Source of the DNA: Bauldia sp.
GTDB taxonomy: Bacteria; Pseudomonadota; Alphaproteobacteria; Rhizobiales; Kaistiaceae
Assembly (NCBI GenBank): GCA_026126025.1
Contig: JAHCJZ010000006.1
Location: 1 to 64,000, forward strand
Length of the DNA stretch: 64,000 nt
Reading direction: 5' to 3'
The notes under the pieces are model-generated. The model did not search any database. It had not been told where the DNA came from and saw only the letters and a program-made list of their open reading frames with translations. Below, piece by piece: positions 59,246-64,000 of this stretch. The stretch's first letter is position 1; each line of letters begins with the position of its first letter. The position numbers and the translations under genes are program-made.

Positions 59246-60940
59246 ATGCTCTCCGCCCTGGCGATCCGCGACATCGTTCTGATCGAGACGCTCGACCTCG
59301 TTTTCGAGCGCGGGCTGACGGTGCTGACCGGCGAGACCGGCGCGGGCAAGTCGATCCTCCTCGATGCGCTGTCGCTTGCGCTGGGCGCGCGCGGAGACGG
59401 CGCGCTTGTCCGCCATGGCGCGGAGCAGGGGCAGGTCACGGCGGTGTTCGAGCCGCCGGCGGATCACCCGGCCTTCGGGCTGCTGCGCGACAACGGGCTC
59501 TCCTCGGAAGGCGAGATGATCCTCCGCCGCTGGCAGGGCCGCGACGGGCGGAGCCGCGCCTACATCAACGACCAGCCGGTCGGCGTGGCGCTGCTGCGGC
59601 AGGTCGGGGCGACGCTCATCGAGATCCACGGCCAGCACGACGACCGCGCGCTGGTCGAGGCCGAAGCGCATCGCCGCCTGGTCGACGCGTTCGGCGGCCT
59701 TGCGGCTGACGTCGCCGATGTCGGCGCGCGCCACCGCGCCTGGCGCGATGCCGAGGCCGCGCTCGACGGGCACCGCCGCCGCATCGCCGCCGCGCAGGCC
59801 GAGGCCGATTATCTTCGCGCCGCGCTGGATGAGCTGACCCAGCTTGGCGCCAAAGCGGGCGAGGAGGACGCGCTCGCCGAGCTGCGCCATCGCCTGATGC
59901 GGAACGAGAAGGTGAGCGAAGACGTCGCCGACGCGCTCGAAGCGGTCGCGGGCGGCGGGTCGCCGGTGCCGTCGCTGGCAAGCCTGGCGCGGCGGCTGGA
60001 ACGGCGCCGCGACGTGGCCGGCGATCTCCTGACGCCGGCCGTGGCGGCGATCGACCGCGCGCTGGCGGCGCTGGAGGACGCGCGCGCCGCACTGGAAACC
60101 GCGCAGCGCGAGGCGGCGTACGATCCGCGCCAGCTGGAGCGGACCGAGCAGCGGCTCTTCGCGCTCCGCGGCGCGGCGCGGAAATTCGACACCGCCGTCG
60201 ACATGCTGCCCGAGCTTGCAACGCGCATCGCGGCCGACCTCGACACGCTGGAGTCGGGCGAGGCGAAGCTCGGCGCGATGGTGAAGGAGGCGAAAGCGGC
60301 CCGCACGGCCTATGACGCGGCAGCGGCAGCCCTGAGCCAGGCGCGCCGGAAGGCCGCCGACCAGCTGGAGCGCGCCGTGGCGGCCGAGCTGCCGGCGCTG
60401 AAGCTCGAGGCGGCAGCGTTCACGGTCGAGATGATCTCGGCGCCGGACGAGCCGGGCGAAAGCGGGGTTGACCGGGTCTCGTTCGTGGTGCGCACCAATC
60501 CGGGTTCGCGGCCGGGTCCGCTGGCGAAGGTCGCTTCCGGCGGCGAGCTCTCGCGCTTCCTCCTCGCGATCAAGGTGGCGCTGGCCGACCGCGGGTCGGC
60601 GCCGACGCTGATCTTCGACGAGGTCGACACGGCGGTGGGCGGTGCGGTATCGGACGCGATCGGTCTCCGCCTGTCGCGGCTGGCCGAGACCGTGCAGGTG
60701 CTTTCGGTCACCCACGCGCCGCAGGTGGCGGCGCGCGCCGACCGGCACCTCTCGATCGCGAAGGAGCCGCATGCCGTGGAGGATCGGGTGGTGACGCGGG
60801 TTGTCGCGCTCGATTCCGGCAGGCGGCGCGAGGAGATCGCGCGCATGCTGGCCGGCAGCGTCATCACCGCCGAGGCGCGCGCCGCGGCCGACCGCCTCCT
60901 CGACGGCGCGGTGAAGCGGCGGGTGCGGGAGCCGCAATGA
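59246..60940 (+). CDS. recN: DNA repair protein RecN
   Basis: RecN is an SMC-like ATPase acting in double-strand-break repair. The 564-residue protein has Walker A G29ETGAGKS36 near the N-terminus, EIHGQHDDRALVEAEAHRRL, a central coiled-coil region (about residues 160-370), and the C-terminal ABC half with ASGGELSRFLLAIKVALADR, LIFDEVDTAVGG and SVTHAPQVAARADRHLSI. It follows bamD by 17 nt and overlaps the MFS gene by 4 nt. In many relatives ligA follows recN directly; here an exporter and a toxin operon intervene. Confidence 0.97.
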   Translation: MLSALAIRDIVLIETLDLVFERGLTVLTGETGAGKSILLDALSLALGARGDGALVRHGAEQGQVTAVFEPPADHPAFGLLRDNGLSSEGEMILRRWQGRDGRSRAYINDQPVGVALLRQVGATLIEIHGQHDDRALVEAEAHRRLVDAFGGLAADVADVGARHRAWRDAEAALDGHRRRIAAAQAEADYLRAALDELTQLGAKAGEEDALAELRHRLMRNEKVSEDVADALEAVAGGGSPVPSLASLARRLERRRDVAGDLLTPAVAAIDRALAALEDARAALETAQREAAYDPRQLERTEQRLFALRGAARKFDTAVDMLPELATRIAADLDTLESGEAKLGAMVKEAKAARTAYDAAAAALSQARRKAADQLERAVAAELPALKLEAAAFTVEMISAPDEPGESGVDRVSFVVRTNPGSRPGPLAKVASGGELSRFLLAIKVALADRGSAPTLIFDEVDTAVGGAVSDAIGLRLSRLAETVQVLSVTHAPQVAARADRHLSIAKEPHAVEDRVVTRVVALDSGRRREEIARMLAGSVITAEARAAADRLLDGAVKRRVREPQ

Positions 60941-62205
60941 TCGGCCTGATCCGGCGGCTCGTCGAGCCGTCGCAGCAGCGGACGATCCTCGTCCTGCTCG
61001 CGACGCTCACCGTGAACATGATCGGCATCGGCCTCCTGATGCCGGTGCTGCCCGACCTCGTCGAGGATCTCGCCGGCGACATCAGCTCCGGCTCGATCGC
61101 CTATGGCTGGATCGTCGCGGCCTATGCGCTGATGCAGTTCTTCTTCAGCCCGCTCCTCGGCGCGCTGTCGGACCGCTTCGGCCGCCGGCCGATCCTTCTC
61201 TTCTCGCTCGCCGGCCTCGGCATCCACTACCTCCTGATGGCGGTGGCGCCGACGCTCGCCTTCATCACGATCGTGCGCATCTTCGGCGGCATGATGGGCG
61301 GGTCGATCGGCGCTGGCTCGGCCTACATCGCCGACATCACCCCGCCCGAGAAGCGCGCCGCGTCGTTCGGCCTGATTGGCATCGCCTTCGGCATCGGCTT
61401 CATCATCGGCCCCGGCCTCGGCGGCCTCCTGGGCGAGATCGACGTGCGGCTGCCGTTCTGGGCCGCGGCGCTGATGTGCGCGGGCAACCTCGTCATCGCG
61501 TGGAAGTTCCTGCCGGAATCGCTGCCGAAGGAGAACCGCCGGCCGTTCCGCTTCCGCGACGCCAACCCGGTCGGCGCGTTCATCCTCGTTTCCCGCTACG
61601 GCGCAGTGGTCGCGCTGATGGCGGTGTTCGCCTTCACCCAGCTCGCCGAGCGCGCGATGGAGAGCACCTGGGTGCTCTTCACCAAGTTCCGCTTCGACTG
61701 GGGGCCGGTCGAGGTCGGCATCTCGCTCCTCGTCGTCGGCCTCCTCATCGTGTTCTCCGAGGGCTATCTGGTGCGCGTGCTGGTGCCGCGGATCGGCGAG
61801 CGGCGGATGCTGTTCGGCGGCCTCGTCGTCGGCGGCACATGCATGCTGATCCTCACCTTCGCGTCGTCGGTATGGCTCGTCTATCTCGCGATCTCGTTCT
61901 ACGTGATCGGCTGGGGCGTCGTCGGCCCGGCGGCGCGCGCGATCGCCAGCCGTGCCGTCCCCCGGACCGAGCAGGGAATCCTCAACGGCGCCATCACCAG
62001 CCTCCAGACCGCGACCGGAGTGATCGCGCCGCCGATCGCAGCGGGTCTCTTCGGCTTCTTCGTCGGACCCGACGCGCCGTTCGTCTTCCCCGGCGTGCCA
62101 TTCCTGATCGGGACGCTGATGTTCATCGCCGCCATCGCCGTCGCCCGCGCGCCGCGGGTGCAACGCGCGATCGCCGCGGGCGCGACCGCGCCGGCGGCGG
62201 AATAG
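60937..62205 (+). CDS. MFS exporter of the TetA/TCR type
   Basis: A 422-residue 12-helix major facilitator. The loop 2-3 motif LGALSDRFGRRPILLFSLAG and motif C-like FGIGFIIGPGLGGLLGEIDV are typical of drug:H+ antiporters (TCR/Tet family). The N-terminus carries TVNMIGIGLLMPVLPDLVED, also typical. Substrate unknown; it need not confer tetracycline resistance. Its ATGA start overlaps recN by 4 nt, indicating coupled translation. Its stop is 6 nt from the end of the converging toxin gene. Confidence 0.9.
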   Translation: MIGLIRRLVEPSQQRTILVLLATLTVNMIGIGLLMPVLPDLVEDLAGDISSGSIAYGWIVAAYALMQFFFSPLLGALSDRFGRRPILLFSLAGLGIHYLLMAVAPTLAFITIVRIFGGMMGGSIGAGSAYIADITPPEKRAASFGLIGIAFGIGFIIGPGLGGLLGEIDVRLPFWAAALMCAGNLVIAWKFLPESLPKENRRPFRFRDANPVGAFILVSRYGAVVALMAVFAFTQLAERAMESTWVLFTKFRFDWGPVEVGISLLVVGLLIVFSEGYLVRVLVPRIGERRMLFGGLVVGGTCMLILTFASSVWLVYLAISFYVIGWGVVGPAARAIASRAVPRTEQGILNGAITSLQTATGVIAPPIAAGLFGFFVGPDAPFVFPGVPFLIGTLMFIAAIAVARAPRVQRAIAAGATAPAAE

Positions 62206-62211
62206 GGCGGC

Positions 62212-62598
62212 TCACCAGGCGAGCAGCGAGAGGCCGGGTATGTCGGAGAAGTCGGACGGGTTCGCGGTCGCCAGTGCGACGCTTCTGATGAGTGCCTGCG
62301 CGGCGATCATCCGATCGAGAAGCTTGCGGCGCGAATAGCCGGCGACCGCGACGATCGCCCCATAGGCCACAGCGTCATCGTCGTCGAACGCGATCGTTTC
62401 GATCGAAGCAAGGACGGTGTCGACGAGCGCGCGGCGGAGCAACGTGTCCTCGGGATGCGCATAGACCCCGCCTTCCAGCTCGACGCGCGTGACCGCCGAG
62501 ATCGCAATCGGCTCGGCGATCGCACCAAGGGCTCGTGTCACCGCAGCGTCGTTCTGGGTCAGGCGGATCACGATGTTCGTATCGAGCATCACGGTCAC
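62212..62598 (-). CDS. PIN-domain RNase toxin (VapC-like)
   Basis: A 128-residue PIN-domain protein. The metal-binding acidic residues are visible: D6 in MLDTNIVIRL, E40 in SAVTRVELEGG, D95 in RRKLLDRMIAAQAL, and D116 in ATANPSDFSDIPGL. VapC toxins cleave tRNA or rRNA. The start could be ATG 62598 or ATG 62589; either fits the family. It begins 2 nt after the stop of the upstream gene, so the two form an operon in antitoxin-toxin order. It converges with the MFS exporter gene. Toxicity is inferred from the family. Confidence 0.88.
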   Translation of the reverse strand: MTVMLDTNIVIRLTQNDAAVTRALGAIAEPIAISAVTRVELEGGVYAHPEDTLLRRALVDTVLASIETIAFDDDDAVAYGAIVAVAGYSRRKLLDRMIAAQALIRSVALATANPSDFSDIPGLSLLAW

Positions 62599-62600
62599 GG

Positions 62601-63257
62601 CTAGAGGCCTTCACGTTCGGGAAGCTCCTCCTCGTCGCGGGCGAGGGGCACGCGCGGCTGCGGAAGTTGCTGCAGGCGCGCTATCATTTCCGCTATCGGT
62701 ATCCGCTTCGGCATCCCGTCACCTCCCGCCCTGACGAATTCCGCCTTGGCCTTCTCCCGCAGCATCGTCGCGGGCAGCCAGTTCGTAGCTCCCGGCAGCC
62801 GAAACCACAGGTCCCGCCACGCGTTGCGGGAAGTGCCGCCGGCGACCTTGGACGCCCATTCGGACGGCGAGAACGCACCGTCCCGATCCATGATCCTGCC
62901 CGACACCACCCGCCCGAAATGATCGCCGCGCCCGTAGCTCATGCGGACCTCCGATCCCGCCGGGATCGTCACCCCCTTCCAGACAAGCGGCACCGCATCG
63001 GTGAGCCCTTGGGTCGCGCTCTCTTCCATCCCGCGCGTTTCGGCTTCGGGCTGGACGAGCGCATCAGGCGCATATTTGACCGCCACGTCGCGCAGATGCG
63101 CTTCACCCCAGAGTTCGGGGCTGGACTGAACAGTGCGGGCTACGAACTGGCGGACCTGCTCCTCGGCAAGCCTTACCGGATCGAGCCTTCCGTCGGAGAA
63201 GCGGATAATGTCGTCATACAGATCCCGGGGGAACGGGATGTGGAGTGTGGTGTCCAC
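62601..63257 (-). CDS. putative antitoxin with RAMA-like domain
   Basis: A 218-residue protein encoded immediately upstream of the PIN toxin. Residues 1-45 (TLHIPFPRDLYDDIIRFSDG, then RLAEEQVRQFVARTV) look like a small antitoxin or DNA-binding/dimerisation unit. Residues about 89-167 resemble the RAMA domain (restriction enzyme-adenine methylase associated): IPAGSEVRMSYGRGDHFGRV, DGAFSPSEWASKVAG and RNAWRDLWFRLPGATNWLPA. It starts at GTG 63257 behind AGGAG, which sits inside a palindrome. Ordinary VapB antitoxins are about 80 residues, so this is unusually long. The antitoxin role is inferred from operon order. Confidence 0.7.
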   Translation of the reverse strand: MDTTLHIPFPRDLYDDIIRFSDGRLDPVRLAEEQVRQFVARTVQSSPELWGEAHLRDVAVKYAPDALVQPEAETRGMEESATQGLTDAVPLVWKGVTIPAGSEVRMSYGRGDHFGRVVSGRIMDRDGAFSPSEWASKVAGGTSRNAWRDLWFRLPGATNWLPATMLREKAKAEFVRAGGDGMPKRIPIAEMIARLQQLPQPRVPLARDEEELPEREGL

Positions 63258-63259
63258 CG

Positions 63260-63271
63260 TAGGAACTCCTA
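63260..63271. promoter_or_regulatory. palindrome overlapping the antitoxin ribosome-binding site
   Basis: TAGGA-AC-TCCTA is a perfect 12-bp palindrome that overlaps the AGGAG ribosome-binding site and ends 2 nt from the GTG start (63257). A second inverted pair, AGGACTAT at 63290 and ATAGTCCT at 63329, lies further upstream. Both could be operators of the toxin operon; the second pair is also in the ligA leader. Confidence 0.4.
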
Positions 63272-63368
63272 GGCATTTCCAGCAATTTCAGGACTATGAG
63301 GTTCGGAAGTGCCACCGTCAAGCACTAAATAGTCCTTAAGAGCTGATTCTAGCATAGCTTTGGACCAT

Positions 63369-64000
63369 ATGAGTCACGTCCTTCGTACCAAGCCCCCGGA
63401 ATCCCTGACGGCTGAGGAGGCCGCGGAGGAGCTTGCCGCGCTGGCGTCAGAGATCGCGGAGCACGATCGCCGCTATTATCAGGACGATGCGCCGATCGTC
63501 AGCGATGCGGAGTATGACGCGCTCCGCCGGCGCAACGATGTGATCGAAGCGATCTTCCCGGGCCTCGTGCGTCCGGATTCGCCGAGCCGCCGCGTCGGGG
63601 CGACGCCGACCGGGCGGTTCGCCAAGGTCACGCATCGCGTGCCGATGCTGTCGCTGGGCAATGCCTTCGCCGACGACGAGGTGATCGAGTTCCTCCGCCG
63701 CATCCGCCGGTTCCTCGGCCTCGGCGACGAGGCGGCGGTCGACGTCATGGCGGAGCCGAAGATCGACGGCCTGTCGCTCTCGCTGCGCTACGAGGATCGC
63801 GTGCTGGCGGTCGCGGCGACCCGCGGCGACGGCTATGCTGGCGAGAACGTCACCGCCAATGCGCGGACGCTTCCCGACATCCCGACCCGGCTGCCGAAGG
63901 AGGCGCCCGATCTCGTGGAGGTGCGCGGCGAGGTCTATCTGAACAAGGCCGATTTCGCCGAGCTGAACCGGAAATTCGCGGCCGAAGGGGGGCGGACCTA
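63369..64000 (+). CDS. ligA: NAD-dependent DNA ligase LigA, N-terminal part
   Basis: LigA seals nicks in duplex DNA using NAD+. The 210 visible residues cover domain Ia and the start of the adenylation domain. Domain Ia has AALASEIAEHDRRYYQDDAP and IVSDAEYDALRRRN, which bind NMN. VTHRVPMLSLGNAFADDEVI follows, and the adenylated lysine is K131 in AEPKIDGLSLSLRYED. TRGDGYAGENVTANARTL and VEVRGEVYL continue the nucleotidyltransferase core. ATG 63369. The gene runs off the window; the OB-fold, zinc finger, HhH and BRCT parts are not seen. Confidence 0.97.
   Translation, partial: MSHVLRTKPPESLTAEEAAEELAALASEIAEHDRRYYQDDAPIVSDAEYDALRRRNDVIEAIFPGLVRPDSPSRRVGATPTGRFAKVTHRVPMLSLGNAFADDEVIEFLRRIRRFLGLGDEAAVDVMAEPKIDGLSLSLRYEDRVLAVAATRGDGYAGENVTANARTLPDIPTRLPKEAPDLVEVRGEVYLNKADFAELNRKFAAEGGRT

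Overview
The window is a high-GC chromosomal segment from an alphaproteobacterium. The best fit is the order Hyphomicrobiales (Rhizobiales) or a close relative. The evidence is the dcw order mraZ-rsmH-ftsL-ftsI-murE-murF-mraY-murD-ftsW-murG-murC-murB-ddl-ftsQ-ftsA-ftsZ-lpxC-bamD-recN-ligA, a 591-residue FtsZ with a long C-terminal linker, a MurC that begins MKM, rnpB just upstream of mraZ, and typical alphaproteobacterial dispersed repeats. No tRNA, rRNA, CRISPR array, integrase or transposase was recognised.

Layout. 1-4.4 kb: dnaG (cut by the window edge), a small membrane protein, a BrnT/BrnA toxin-antitoxin pair, a GatB/YqeY-domain protein and carA. 4.6-8.2 kb: a conserved small protein, a monohaem cytochrome c, a DUF4389 protein, a DUF998 membrane protein and an Rnk-like factor. 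Four FNR/FixK-type 14-bp boxes sit in front of these genes and suggest a redox-controlled cluster. 8.4-12.4 kb: a zinc metallopeptidase, ettA, a MOSC protein and a ClpP-like exported protein. 12.46-15.5 kb: a clearly AT-richer two-gene island encoding an MT-A70 adenine methyltransferase and a 782-residue protein that joins a PD-(D/E)XK-like nuclease region, a DndB-type DGQHR region and a C-terminal HEPN-like region. This is the best candidate for an undescribed modification/defence system. 15.7-33 kb: housekeeping and accessory genes (DoxX, TfoX, ArsR/SRPBCC, ArsR-methyltransferase, TrkH, CDF exporter, extensin-like, CsbD, carbonic anhydrase, oxoprolinase, a molybdopterin oxidoreductase with its flavin reductase, DjlA-like, lytic transglycosylase, multicopper oxidase, dihaem cytochrome c), interspersed with three repeat families. 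One repeat lies in frame inside the oxoprolinase gene.

33-59 kb: rnpB, then the cell-wall and division cluster. From mraZ to murB most genes overlap by 1-4 nt, indicating a translationally coupled operon that makes UDP-MurNAc-pentapeptide, lipid I and lipid II and the divisome. Its promoter carries MraZ-type 10-bp-phased repeats. The cluster has two departures from the norm: a class I glutamine amidotransferase between murC and murB, and a cfa / EF-hand / AT-rich broken-gene block between murB and ddl. 59-64 kb: recN, an MFS exporter, a PIN-toxin operon whose first gene carries a RAMA-like domain, and the start of ligA.
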